DNA from: Bradyrhizobium agreste
Lineage (GTDB): Bacteria > Pseudomonadota > Alphaproteobacteria > Rhizobiales > Xanthobacteraceae
Reading direction: 5' to 3'
Assembly: GCF_016031625.1 (NCBI RefSeq)
Contig: NZ_JACCHP010000018.1
Location: 57,891 to 121,890, forward strand
Length of the DNA: 64,000 bases
This document shows, in pieces, positions 49,714-58,226 of the stretch. The notes under the pieces are model-generated. The model had not been told where the DNA came from, searched no databases, and was given only the letters and a program-made list of their open reading frames with translations. How positions within the stretch are numbered: position 1 is the first letter of the stretch; each line of letters begins with the position of its first letter. Made by a program: the position numbers and the translations under genes.

Positions 49714-49925
49714 GGCGTTTCCCCTTTTCATCTGCTTGACGATTATTGATGCAGCCGCCGCAAAGAAAACGTGCAAGCCGCATGTGTTGTGCGCTGCATG
49801 AAGGCTAGATCGCCGCATTCCATTTCACAACGGGAACATCCTGAAAACGCGACCACACGCAAAGCGTGTTGCGTCGCTGGACTATCTACGACATCATGAA
49901 GCGCCGGAGCATGTGAGGGTAAGCG

Positions 49926-51224
49926 ATGTCCAACAGATTCACACAATACATTCTGGCCGCGATGGTGCTGGGCATCGTCATGGGCTCGGCGATCTACAAC
50001 TTCCTGCCCGACACGCGTGCCGACTGGGCCTCCTCCATCAACCTGATCGCCATGATGTTTCTGCGCCTGATCAAGATGATCATCGCGCCCCTGGTGTTCG
50101 CGACCCTGGTCGGCGGCATCGCCCATATGGGCTCGGGCTCCAAGCTCGGCCGCATCTTCGCCAAGACCATGGGCTGGTTCGTCAGCGCGTCCTTCGTCTC
50201 GCTGCTGCTCGGCCTGATCATGGTCAATCTGCTGCAGCCCGGCGCCAACTTTCCCGGCACGCTGCCCGCAGCGGGCCAATCGACCGGCCTGCCGGTCTCG
50301 GCCTTCTCCATCGAGAAATTCCTGACCCATCTGATTCCGACCTCGATCGCCGATGCGATGGCGCAGAACGAGATTCTGCAGATCGTGATCTTCGCGGTGT
50401 TCTTCTCGGTGGCGATGGGCGCGATGCCGGAGCGCTCCAAGTCGATCCTGGCGCTGATCGACGACGTCGGCCACATCATGCTGAAGGTGACGAGCTACGT
50501 CATGCTGTTCGCCCCGCTCGCGGTGTGGGCCGCAATCACCGCAACCGTGGCCAAGAACGGTCTTGCCGTGCTGTGGAAGCTCGTCGTGTTCATGGGCGGC
50601 TTCTATCTCTCGCTGGCGATCCTGTGGACCATCCTGGTCATCGTCGGCTTCATCGTGATCGGTCCGCGCTACAGCCATCTCTTGAAGCTGGTCCGCGAGC
50701 CGCTGATGATCGCGTTCTCGACCGCGAGCTCGGAGGCGGCGTATCCGAAGACGCTCGAGGCGCTCAACCGCTTCGGCGCTTCGTCGCGAATCTCGAGCTT
50801 CGTGCTGCCGCTCGGCTATTCCTTCAATCTCGACGGCACGATGATGTACTGCACCTTCGCGGCCGTCTTCATCGCGCAGAGCTATCACATCGACATGCCG
50901 CTCGGCACCCAGCTCGCGATGCTGGCGACGCTGATGATCACCTCGAAGGGTGTCGCCGGCGTGCCGCGCGCCTCTCTCGTCGTGATCGCCTCGACTTTGG
51001 CGCAGTTCAACATTCCCGAGGCGGGGCTGTTGATGATCATGGGCATCGACACCTTCCTCGACATGGGCCGCAGCGCCACCAACGTGATCGGCAACACGCT
51101 TGCGACCTCGGTCGTGGCCAAATGGGAAGGTGAGCTCGGGCCTGAGCACGCGCTCGGACCCGGCGACATCGTGCCTGAGGACATGGTCCCGGGCGAGGTG
51201 CCCGCGATGGCCGGCCATGGGTAG
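49926..51224 (+). CDS. Dicarboxylate/amino acid:cation symporter (DAACS)
   Basis: This 432-residue membrane protein has about eight helices and the family's re-entrant loops: ASSEAAYPKTLEAL (serine-rich hairpin 1), PLGYSFNLDGTMMYCTFAAV (the NxxG motif of helix 7) and SKGVAGVPRASLVVI (hairpin 2). DctA/GltP members import C4-dicarboxylates, aspartate or glutamate with protons or sodium. GGGTAAGCG precedes the ATG. It is followed 9 bp later by a periplasmic binding-protein gene, an unusual partner for this kind of secondary transporter. Confidence 0.94.
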   Translation: MSNRFTQYILAAMVLGIVMGSAIYNFLPDTRADWASSINLIAMMFLRLIKMIIAPLVFATLVGGIAHMGSGSKLGRIFAKTMGWFVSASFVSLLLGLIMVNLLQPGANFPGTLPAAGQSTGLPVSAFSIEKFLTHLIPTSIADAMAQNEILQIVIFAVFFSVAMGAMPERSKSILALIDDVGHIMLKVTSYVMLFAPLAVWAAITATVAKNGLAVLWKLVVFMGGFYLSLAILWTILVIVGFIVIGPRYSHLLKLVREPLMIAFSTASSEAAYPKTLEALNRFGASSRISSFVLPLGYSFNLDGTMMYCTFAAVFIAQSYHIDMPLGTQLAMLATLMITSKGVAGVPRASLVVIASTLAQFNIPEAGLLMIMGIDTFLDMGRSATNVIGNTLATSVVAKWEGELGPEHALGPGDIVPEDMVPGEVPAMAGHG

Positions 51225-51233
51225 GAGCGGGCC

Positions 51234-52175
51234 ATGGGCCGGATATTGGCAAGGCCGTTGACGTTGGGCGTCCTCTTGCTCGCCGCGTCGTTGCTCGCGA
51301 CCTCCTTGTTCGCGACGTCGGCACTCGCCCAGACCGTCAGCGAAGGGCTCAGCCCGACGCTGTCGACCATCAAGTCGGCCCACGCCGTGCGGCTCGGCTA
51401 TCGCGAGAGCTCACCGCCGTTCTCGTTCCTCGACCAGTCGGGCCGCCCGATCGGCTACAGCCTCGAGCTGTGCGAAGCCATCGTCGAGGAGATCGGCGTC
51501 GAGGTCGACGATCCCAATCTCAGGATCGACTACGTCAAGGTGACCTCGGACGACCGCATCGACGCCGTGCTCCAGAACAAGATCGATCTGGAATGCGGCT
51601 CGACCACGGCCAATGCCGAGCGCGGCAAGCGCGTCGCCTTCTCGCCGCTGATATTCGTCGCCGGCACCAAGCTGATGGTGCCGAAGGGAGCGGCTGTTTC
51701 CGGTGTTGCGGATTTGAAGGGCCGGACCGTCGTGGTCACCAAGGGCACGACCAACGAGCAGGCCATGCACGCCGTCGACAAGAAGCTCTCGCTCGGCCTC
51801 AACATCGTGACCGCGCCGGATCACGAGCAGTCGTTCCGGATGGTGAACGACGGCAAGGCCGATGCATTCGCGACCGACGACATCCTGCTCTACGGCCTGA
51901 TCGCGCGCCACAAGGCCCAGGAATATTTTCGCGTGGTCGGGGACTATCTGTCCTATGACCCCTACGGCATCATGTTCAGGAAGGGCGAGCCGCAACTCGC
52001 CGCCGTGGTCGAGCGCGCCTTCCGCAAGCTCGGCTCCAACCGCGACCTCGTTCCGCTCTACAACAAATGGTTCATCGCGAGGCTTCCCACAGGCGAGCGC
52101 CTAAACGTGCCGATCTCGCTGCAACTGGAGGAAGCGTTCAAGGCGATGGACGATTCCGCCGGCGCGAACAATTAG
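51234..52175 (+). CDS. Amino acid-type substrate-binding protein (GltI-like)
   Basis: This 313-residue periplasmic protein has a long signal peptide (LLLAASLLATSLFATSALA) and an SBP_bac_3 fold: VRLGYRESSPPFSFLDQSGR, GYSLELCEAIVEEI, DLECGSTTANAERGKRVAFS and VTKGTTNEQAM. This arrangement, with the paired cysteines near LCE and LECG, resembles the glutamate/aspartate binding protein GltI. No ABC permease or ATPase genes follow. It is 9 bp after a DAACS symporter gene and is likely co-transcribed with it. Confidence 0.9.
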   Translation: MGRILARPLTLGVLLLAASLLATSLFATSALAQTVSEGLSPTLSTIKSAHAVRLGYRESSPPFSFLDQSGRPIGYSLELCEAIVEEIGVEVDDPNLRIDYVKVTSDDRIDAVLQNKIDLECGSTTANAERGKRVAFSPLIFVAGTKLMVPKGAAVSGVADLKGRTVVVTKGTTNEQAMHAVDKKLSLGLNIVTAPDHEQSFRMVNDGKADAFATDDILLYGLIARHKAQEYFRVVGDYLSYDPYGIMFRKGEPQLAAVVERAFRKLGSNRDLVPLYNKWFIARLPTGERLNVPISLQLEEAFKAMDDSAGANN

Positions 52176-52189
52176 CGGCAGTCCTTCTT

Positions 52190-52348
52190 ACCCTCCCCTG
52201 GAGGGGGAGGGTCGATCGCGCGCAGCGCGAGCGGGGTGGGGTGATCTCTCCACGCGGGCAGTGTTCCGGTGGAGAGACTTTCACCCCACCCCGCTGCGCA
52301 TTCCGCTTCGCTTCACGCACAGCGACCCTCCCCCTCCAGGGGAGGGTG
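52190..52348. repeat. Long palindromic repeat, family D, copy 2
   Basis: The left end reads TACCCTCCCCTGGAGGGGGA and GGGTCGATCGCGCG. The inner pair GGGGTGGGGTGA and TCACCCCACCCCG is inverted. The right end reads GCGACCCTCCCCCTCCAGGG. It ends 15 bp before the ATP-grasp stop on the other strand, where it could act as a bidirectional terminator. It matches 39911-40141. Confidence 0.9.
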
Positions 52349-52363
52349 GGACCTCCGCCGCGG

Positions 52364-53170
52364 TTATTGCCCTTCGTCCCCAAACACCCGATCCAGCGCC
52401 GCGTCATACGTCGCCTGCACCAGCTCCGGATGCAGCTTGCCGAGCGCCTCCATCATCACGCCGGAATTGATCTCCAGCACCTTCCATTCACCGTTCACGC
52501 GAACCACGTCAATCGAAGCAAAGACGATGCCGATGGCGCGCGCGGCTTCGATCGCGAGCTTCACGCAGGCCGCGCGGACCTCGTCATCCTGCAGCAGCAC
52601 CGGCTTTGCGCCGGCATCGAGGTTGTGCCGCCAATCCGCGCCGCGCTGCTTGCTGTAGACGACGAGGGGCACGTCATCGAGCAGCACCACGCGGACCTCC
52701 TCCTCGATCGCGACATAGGGCGAGATCACGAGCCCCGTGCTCATCGAAAAGACCTCGCCGGCCGAATGGTCGAGTTCCGCCTCCGTCGTCACCTTGAACA
52801 CCGATCGCCCTGATGTCCCCTCGTTCGGCTTCACCACCAGGCCTTGCGGATTCTGCGCGAGCAGCACCAGCATCGCTTCACGCCAGCCCGGACCGGCGAC
52901 GTGCACGCCCAGCCTCGGGTTGAGGAAGAGGCGATGAGGAATGCAGGGCACGCCCTGAAGCGTCAGCGCCTCGGCGGTCGCCGATTTATCGTTGGCGAGG
53001 CGATGCGCGATCGCACTGTTCAGGCCGATGTCATAGCCGAAGGCGAAGCGGCGCGTATCGCCGAGCTGCATCGCGATCAGCCAGCCGTCGGCCCGGACAT
53101 CGACCGCGATACCGCGGCGGGCGCAATAGCGCCTGATCGCCTGGACGAAGATCCGCTCGCTGCCGGCCAT
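52364..53170 (-). CDS. ATP-grasp (RimK-like) protein of unknown substrate
   Basis: This 268-residue protein is of the ATP-grasp type. The nucleotide-binding segment LVVKPNEGTSGRSVFKV is near residue 112, followed by EEEVRVVLLDDVPLVVYSKQ, and the magnesium-binding end VNGEWKVLEINSGVMMEALG. RimK-like ligases attach amino acids to a carboxylate; this one lacks accessory domains. No partner genes are adjacent. The start at 53168-53170 precedes a 388-bp region without genes. Confidence 0.87.
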   Translation of the reverse strand: MAGSERIFVQAIRRYCARRGIAVDVRADGWLIAMQLGDTRRFAFGYDIGLNSAIAHRLANDKSATAEALTLQGVPCIPHRLFLNPRLGVHVAGPGWREAMLVLLAQNPQGLVVKPNEGTSGRSVFKVTTEAELDHSAGEVFSMSTGLVISPYVAIEEEVRVVLLDDVPLVVYSKQRGADWRHNLDAGAKPVLLQDDEVRAACVKLAIEAARAIGIVFASIDVVRVNGEWKVLEINSGVMMEALGKLHPELVQATYDAALDRVFGDEGQ

Positions 53171-53558
53171 CTGCTTCAGTCGCCTGGTTCAGACCATCCT
53201 GGCGCCAAAAGCCGCAAGAATGCGGGAAGCGGCGCAATGCCGGGATGAAAATCAGAGCTATTCTTAATGAAATTCTCGCGAGCGCGACGGAAATTAAGTG
53301 CTGCAATCGCGCCTTGGCGGGAAAAGAAATTGCCCTCTTCGCGCGCGCGGCAGCAGATTCATTAATGATGCGACCAGTTCTGCCGCAAATGCCGGTTTGA
53401 CCGGCATCAATTGCATCCGAAACGAGGTTGATTATTGGTCTCAATGGCGTAGATCACACACGCGAAATCCTCCGCCATGGCAAATGGTGACCGCCCCGAT
53501 TTCAGGGCTGGGCAACGCTTTTGCCCTAAAACCGCAGTTATTCGGAATATCGAAAATC
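53171..53558. other. 388-bp region without a gene upstream of ferredoxin-NADP reductase
   Basis: This divergent region is lower in GC than its surroundings (stretches such as GAAAATCAGAGCTATTCTTA and TTCATTAATGATG). No convincing open frame with a ribosome site was found. It holds one FNR/FixK-like box (53397-53410). It probably contains the promoters of the ATP-grasp gene on one side and of the reductase on the other. Confidence 0.6.
53397..53410. promoter_or_regulatory. Candidate FNR/FixK box
   Basis: TTGACCGGCATCAA differs by one base from the symmetric FNR/FixK-type consensus TTGAT-N4-ATCAA. It lies about 150 bp upstream of the reductase start. Oxygen-responsive control by a FixK/FNR-type regulator would fit a redox enzyme but is only inferred from the match. 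Confidence 0.45.
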
Positions 53559-54332
53559 ATGAGCGCGTTTTACCGAGAGAAGGTTCTTTCCGTCCACCAC
53601 TGGACCGACACGCTGTTCAGCTTCCGCGCCACCCGCGATACCGGCTTCCGGTTCCAGAACGGCCAGTTCGCCATGATCGGCCTCGAGGTCGATGGCCGGC
53701 CGCTGCTGCGGGCCTACAGCATGGCGAGCGCCAACCACGAGGAAGAGCTCGAATTCTTCTCGATCAAGGTGCAGGACGGTCCGCTGACCTCGCGCCTGCA
53801 GAAGATCAAGGAAGGCGACACCATCCTGGTCGGCCGCAAGGCGACCGGCACGCTGATCACCGACAACCTGCTTCCCGGCAAGCGGCTGCTGCTGCTTTCG
53901 ACCGGCACCGGCCTTGCGCCCTTCGCCAGCCTGATCAAGGACCCCGACGTCTACGACCAGTTCGAGTCCATCGTGCTGGTGCATGGCTGCCGCCAGGTCT
54001 CCGAGCTCGCCTATGGCGAGAAGCTGGTTGCCACCTTGCGCGAGGATGAGCTGTTCGGCGAGCTGCTCGCGGACAAGCTCGTCTATTATCCGACCGTGAC
54101 CCGCGAGCCGTTCCGGAACCGCGGCCGCATCACCGATCTGATCAATTCCGAGCAGATCTTCAACGACATCGGGCAAGGCCCGCTCGACATCGCAACCGAC
54201 CGCATCATGATGTGCGGCAGCCCGGCGATGCTCGAAGAGCTCAAGGCGATGTTCGAGAGTCGCGACTTCGTCGAAGGAAGCGGCAACAAGCCCGGCCATT
54301 TCGTGATCGAGAAGGCCTTCGTCGAGCGGTAA
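53559..54332 (+). CDS. fpr: Ferredoxin-NADP reductase
   Basis: This 257-residue FAD enzyme exchanges electrons between NADPH and ferredoxin or flavodoxin. The FAD-binding RAYSMASANHEEELEFF (RxYS motif) and the NADP-binding LLLSTGTGLAPFASLIKDP are present. The C terminus ends HFVIEKAFVER, as in bacterial FPR of the Azotobacter type. The length matches this family. It stands alone after a long untranslated region with a possible FNR/FixK box. Confidence 0.94.
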   Translation: MSAFYREKVLSVHHWTDTLFSFRATRDTGFRFQNGQFAMIGLEVDGRPLLRAYSMASANHEEELEFFSIKVQDGPLTSRLQKIKEGDTILVGRKATGTLITDNLLPGKRLLLLSTGTGLAPFASLIKDPDVYDQFESIVLVHGCRQVSELAYGEKLVATLREDELFGELLADKLVYYPTVTREPFRNRGRITDLINSEQIFNDIGQGPLDIATDRIMMCGSPAMLEELKAMFESRDFVEGSGNKPGHFVIEKAFVER

Positions 54333-54657
54333 GCTCGAGCCACGCGCTCGCGCCCCGGACGCCGTGCAGCGCCTTTTCGGCGGTGCGCTGCAGAGCCGGG
54401 GCCCATCGCTCCGCATCGCTTGGTGTTGCATTCTGGGTCCCGGGTCTGCGCTCGCGCTTGCCCGGGACACTGCTTGGTTTGCGGCCGCTTGCCGCCTAAC
54501 CCCATCCCCCTTCTTGCTGCATTGCAATAGCCTATCCTCCCGGCGGATTGATTTGTCTCGGCCGAATTCGCTAGCGTGAAACAAGGGCGGCGTCATATCC
54601 GTATGACAGGCGCGGGCGTATCGTGACGCGCCTTCTGCTGGCGAGAGGATCGGAATC
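54333..54657. repeat. 325-bp region without a gene, with a palindromic repeat
   Basis: Most of the left part (about 54351-54470) is repeat-like: GCCCCGGACGCCGTGCAGCG opens it and TCGCGCTTGCCCGGGACAC closes it; GGGTCCCGGGTCTGCG is inside. This is another pattern common in Bradyrhizobium spacers. The right part (54480-54657) has CATCCCCCTTCTTGCTGC and likely holds the promoter of the GltS-like gene. No open frame is convincing. Confidence 0.65.
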
Positions 54658-56346
54658 GTGGCCGACGACAACAAGACGCATGCACCCCTTAAACGCCTGC
54701 CGTTGGCGGAGGAGGGGATCATGGAAACCCTGCTGCTGCCCTTCTCGCCGCGCTTCATCGTGCTGACGATCTGCGCGGTGGTCACCGCGCTCCTGATCAG
54801 CATCGGCATCGTCGACCGCAAGATCTTCGACATCCTGCTGGTGCCGATCCTGATTTTCGGCGCGCTGACGCTGCTCGGCATCCGCGATCTCCTGCAGAAG
54901 AGCCACGCGGTGCTGCGCAACTATCCGATCTCCGCGCATATCCGCTTCCTGCTCGAAGAGATCCGGCCCGAGATGCGGCAATATTTCTTCGAGAGCGAGA
55001 AGGACGGCATGCCGTTCTCGCGCGACACTCGCGCGGTGGTCTATCAGCGCGCCAAGATGGAGCTCGACAAGCGGCCGTTCGGCACCCAGGAGGACGTCTA
55101 TCGCGAGGGCTACGAGTGGATGCATCACTCGGTCTCGCCGAAGGCGCATGCGACGGAGAAATTCCGCGTCGTGATCGGTGGGCCCGATTGCGCAAAGCCC
55201 TATTCGGCCTCGGTGTTCAACATCTCGGCGATGAGCTTCGGCGCGCTCAGCCCGAATGCGGTGCGGGCATTGAATGCCGGCGCCAAGAAAGGCGGCTTCG
55301 CGCACGACACCGGCGAAGGCGGCGTCAGCCCCTATCACCGCGAGATGGGCGGCGACATCATCTGGGAGATCGGCTCGGGCTATTTCGGCTGCCGGCATCT
55401 CGACGGCAGCTTCGATCCCGAAGCGTTCGCGCGCGTCGCCGGCGACGACCAGATCAAGATGGTCGAGCTCAAGATCAGCCAGGGCGCCAAGCCGGGCCAT
55501 GGCGGCGTGCTGCCGGCGGCGAAGGTCTCCGAGGAGATCTCCAAGATCCGCGGCGTGGCCATGGGAGAGGACTGCATCTCGCCGGCCTCGCACCGCGCCT
55601 TCTCGACGCCTGTGGGCATGATGCAGTTCATCGCCGAGATGCGCCGCCTCTCGGGCGGCAAGCCGGCCGGCTTCAAGCTCTGCATCGGCCATCCCTGGGA
55701 GTTCCTGGCGATCTGCAAGGCGATGCTTCAGACCGGCATCTATCCCGATTTCATCGTCGTCGACGGTAATGAGGGCGGCACCGGCGCGGCGCCGCTGGAG
55801 TTCATGGATCATTTGGGCATGCCGATGCGCGAGGGCGTCAATTTCGTCCACAACGCTCTGGTCGGCATCAATGCGCGCGACCGCATCAAGATCGGCGCCT
55901 CCGGCAAGATCGCGACCGCCTTCGACATGGCGCGCGCCATGGCGATCGGCGCCGATTGGTGCAATTCGGCGCGCGGATTCATGTTCTCGCTCGGCTGCAT
56001 CCAGTCGCTGAGCTGCCACACCGACCGCTGCCCGACGGGTGTGGCGACGCAGGACCCGACGCGGGCGCGCGCGCTCTACGTGCCGCTCAAGATCGATCGC
56101 GTAGCCAATTATCACCATGCCACGCTGCACTCGCTGACCGAGCTGATCGCCGCGGCCGGGCTCGAACATCCGCAGCAGCTGCGGCCGATTCATTTCAGCC
56201 AGCGGACGTCGACGACCCGGGTCAAGTCCTTCGCGCAGCTCTATCCGGCGCTGCGTCCGGGCGAACTGCTCGAAGGCACCGAAGACCCGCGCTTCCGCGA
56301 CGCCTGGCAGATGGCGCGCGCCGAGACGTTCCAGCCGGCGCAGTGA
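54658..56346 (+). CDS. FMN-binding glutamate synthase family protein
   Basis: This 562-residue protein has two N-terminal hydrophobic segments (about 25-80: SPRFIVLTICAVVTALLISI, DILLVPILIFGALTLLG) followed by a GltS alpha-subunit-like FMN barrel. The catalytic core includes AMSFGALSPNAVRALNAGA, PGHGGVLPAAKVSEEI and GLTS-like NEGGTGAAPLEFMDHLG. The iron-sulfur pattern GCIQSLSCHTDRCPTG (C-x5-C-x4-C) is present. It lacks the glutaminase domain, so it is not complete glutamate synthase. The reaction is unknown. The GTG at 54658 is the start. Confidence 0.88.
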   Translation: MADDNKTHAPLKRLPLAEEGIMETLLLPFSPRFIVLTICAVVTALLISIGIVDRKIFDILLVPILIFGALTLLGIRDLLQKSHAVLRNYPISAHIRFLLEEIRPEMRQYFFESEKDGMPFSRDTRAVVYQRAKMELDKRPFGTQEDVYREGYEWMHHSVSPKAHATEKFRVVIGGPDCAKPYSASVFNISAMSFGALSPNAVRALNAGAKKGGFAHDTGEGGVSPYHREMGGDIIWEIGSGYFGCRHLDGSFDPEAFARVAGDDQIKMVELKISQGAKPGHGGVLPAAKVSEEISKIRGVAMGEDCISPASHRAFSTPVGMMQFIAEMRRLSGGKPAGFKLCIGHPWEFLAICKAMLQTGIYPDFIVVDGNEGGTGAAPLEFMDHLGMPMREGVNFVHNALVGINARDRIKIGASGKIATAFDMARAMAIGADWCNSARGFMFSLGCIQSLSCHTDRCPTGVATQDPTRARALYVPLKIDRVANYHHATLHSLTELIAAAGLEHPQQLRPIHFSQRTSTTRVKSFAQLYPALRPGELLEGTEDPRFRDAWQMARAETFQPAQ

Positions 56347-56441
56347 GATGCCGGCCGCTTCTGCCGTAGGCCAGGCGTCAAATTGCCGAGAGCGGAGGGT
56401 GGGTTTAACGCTTGGTTCAGCTTTGGGTGTAAATTCGCCCC

Positions 56442-56681
56442 ATGAACGAGCGACGCGACAAAGCCCGACATCGGGTGCTGAAGGCCGGAACGATCGAGTT
56501 CGGCGGCGGCGCGATCGACTGCACCGTCCGCAATCTCTCCGCTACCGGCGCCGCACTCGACGTCACCAGCCCCGTCGGGATTCCCGATCATTTCACCCTG
56601 TTCGTCCAGGCCGACGGCACGCATCGGCGCTGCACCGTGGTCTGGCGCAAGGAAAAGCGGATCGGGGTGAGGTTCGGGTGA
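56442..56681 (+). CDS. PilZ domain protein
   Basis: This 79-residue protein consists of a single PilZ domain. The basic motif RRDKARHRVLKAG lies near the N terminus and the second motif CTVRNLSATGAALDV (N-x-S-x-x-G) near residue 30. These bind cyclic di-GMP. RIGVRFG closes the domain. It may act as a small adaptor. It converges on the CBS-domain gene with a 6 bp gap. Confidence 0.88.
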   Translation: MNERRDKARHRVLKAGTIEFGGGAIDCTVRNLSATGAALDVTSPVGIPDHFTLFVQADGTHRRCTVVWRKEKRIGVRFG

Positions 56682-56687
56682 GGGGCC

Positions 56688-57989
56688 TCACGCCGCCGCC
56701 TGCTCGCCCAGCCGGCTTGCCAAAATCTTGTCGATCCTTCGCCCGTCGAGATCGACCACCTCGATGTGCCAGCCGCCGAAATCGAAGGCATCGCCCACAT
56801 TGGGCAGCTTGCTGAATTGTTGCAGCACGAGGCCCGCGACCGTGTTGTAGCGATGCGGCGGCAGCTCGATGCCGAGCAGTTCGCCGAACTCGTCGACCGG
56901 CATCCAGCCGGAGATCAGCAGCGAGTCGTCGTTGCGCCTGATGAAGGCCGGCTCGGGCGGTCCCTCCTCGGAATGAAAGGCGCCGACGATCGACTCGAGG
57001 ATGTCGGCGGCCGTCACCATGCCTTCGAAGGCGCCGTACTCGTCATAGACGAGCCCGACGTGAACCGGCGCCGCTTTCAGGATAGTCAGCACGTCGCGCG
57101 CATCTGCCGACACCGGGATGCCGGGCGCCTCGCGCACGAGTGCGCGCAGGTCAGGGTTGCGTTCGTTCATATAAGCGACCAGCAAATCCTTGGCCTGCAG
57201 CACGCCGATCGGCTTGTCGCGATCGCCGTCTGAGACGGGAAAGCGCGAATGCGGGCTCTTGGCGATGATCTCCTGGATGGCGGCCGGATCGTCGTTCAGG
57301 TCGATCTCGTCGACCTCGGTGCGCGGCGTCATGACCGCGCCGACCGGCCGGTCGCCGAGCCGCATCACGCCGGCGATCATCTCCTTCTCGCCGGGCTCGA
57401 GCACGCCCGCACTCTCGGCCTCGCGGACGAGGTGATGGATCTCGTCCTCCGAGACCTTCTCCTCGCCCTTGCCGCCGCGGCCGAGCAGCGTGAGGATCAG
57501 CTTGCCGGAGACGTCGAGCAGAAACACGAGCGGCAGCGATATTTTCGCAAGCGCGTGCATCGCCGGCGCGACCCGCACCGCGATGCTCTCGGGGTCGCGC
57601 AGCGCCACCTGCTTCGGCACCAGCTCGCCGACGATCAAGGTGGCGTAGGTGATGAGCGTGACCACGATGCCGACGCCGACGATGTCGGCAAGCCCTGAGG
57701 ACAGACCGAGCTCAAGCAGCCATTGCGTCAGCCGCTGCCCCAGCGTCGCGCCGGAGAACGCGCCGGAGAGCACGCCGACCAGCGTGATGCCGATCTGCAC
57801 CGTCGAGAGGAACTTGCCGGGATCGGCCGCCAGCGTCAGCGCCCGCTCGGCGCCGCGCACGCCCTTGGCCGCGAGCAGCGACAGCCGCGCCGGACGCGAC
57901 GAGACCACGGCCAGCTCGGACATGGAGAGCAGGCCGTTGATGACGATCAGGACGACGACGATGACGAGTTCAAGCGAGAGCATTGACAT
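56688..57989 (-). CDS. CNNM/HlyC-CorC family membrane protein with CBS pair
   Basis: This 433-residue protein has an N-terminal DUF21/CNNM membrane domain (about 1-185, with MSELAVVSSRPARLSLLAAKG and ATLIVGELVPKQVALRDPE). It is followed by a pair of CBS domains (about 205-330, MTPRTEVDEIDLNDDP and VGLVYDEYGAFEGMVTAADI) and a C-terminal CorC_HlyC domain. Such proteins act in magnesium or cobalt efflux, with the CBS pair sensing nucleotides. The start at 57987-57989 begins the first membrane helix. Confidence 0.92.
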   Translation of the reverse strand: MSMLSLELVIVVVLIVINGLLSMSELAVVSSRPARLSLLAAKGVRGAERALTLAADPGKFLSTVQIGITLVGVLSGAFSGATLGQRLTQWLLELGLSSGLADIVGVGIVVTLITYATLIVGELVPKQVALRDPESIAVRVAPAMHALAKISLPLVFLLDVSGKLILTLLGRGGKGEEKVSEDEIHHLVREAESAGVLEPGEKEMIAGVMRLGDRPVGAVMTPRTEVDEIDLNDDPAAIQEIIAKSPHSRFPVSDGDRDKPIGVLQAKDLLVAYMNERNPDLRALVREAPGIPVSADARDVLTILKAAPVHVGLVYDEYGAFEGMVTAADILESIVGAFHSEEGPPEPAFIRRNDDSLLISGWMPVDEFGELLGIELPPHRYNTVAGLVLQQFSKLPNVGDAFDFGGWHIEVVDLDGRRIDKILASRLGEQAAA

Positions 57990-58226
57990 TCCGGAGGTAA
58001 GTCAGTGTGGCCGGCGTGCCGGCGCAAGCCATTGATATAGGTATTCGGTGCGGAAGTGCTGGCGATTCTGCTTATTCGCCGCCGAAAGGGAACCCGTGCG
58101 CGACACCGTTCCCAGCCGTCCGGATCGGCCTGGCACCCCGCGGAACTACGGATCGTTGCTTAACGAGCCCTTAGTGGCCGCCGGCTAGTTTTCGCGCTTA
58201 CAGAAATAATACGCGGGGACCTGAGG

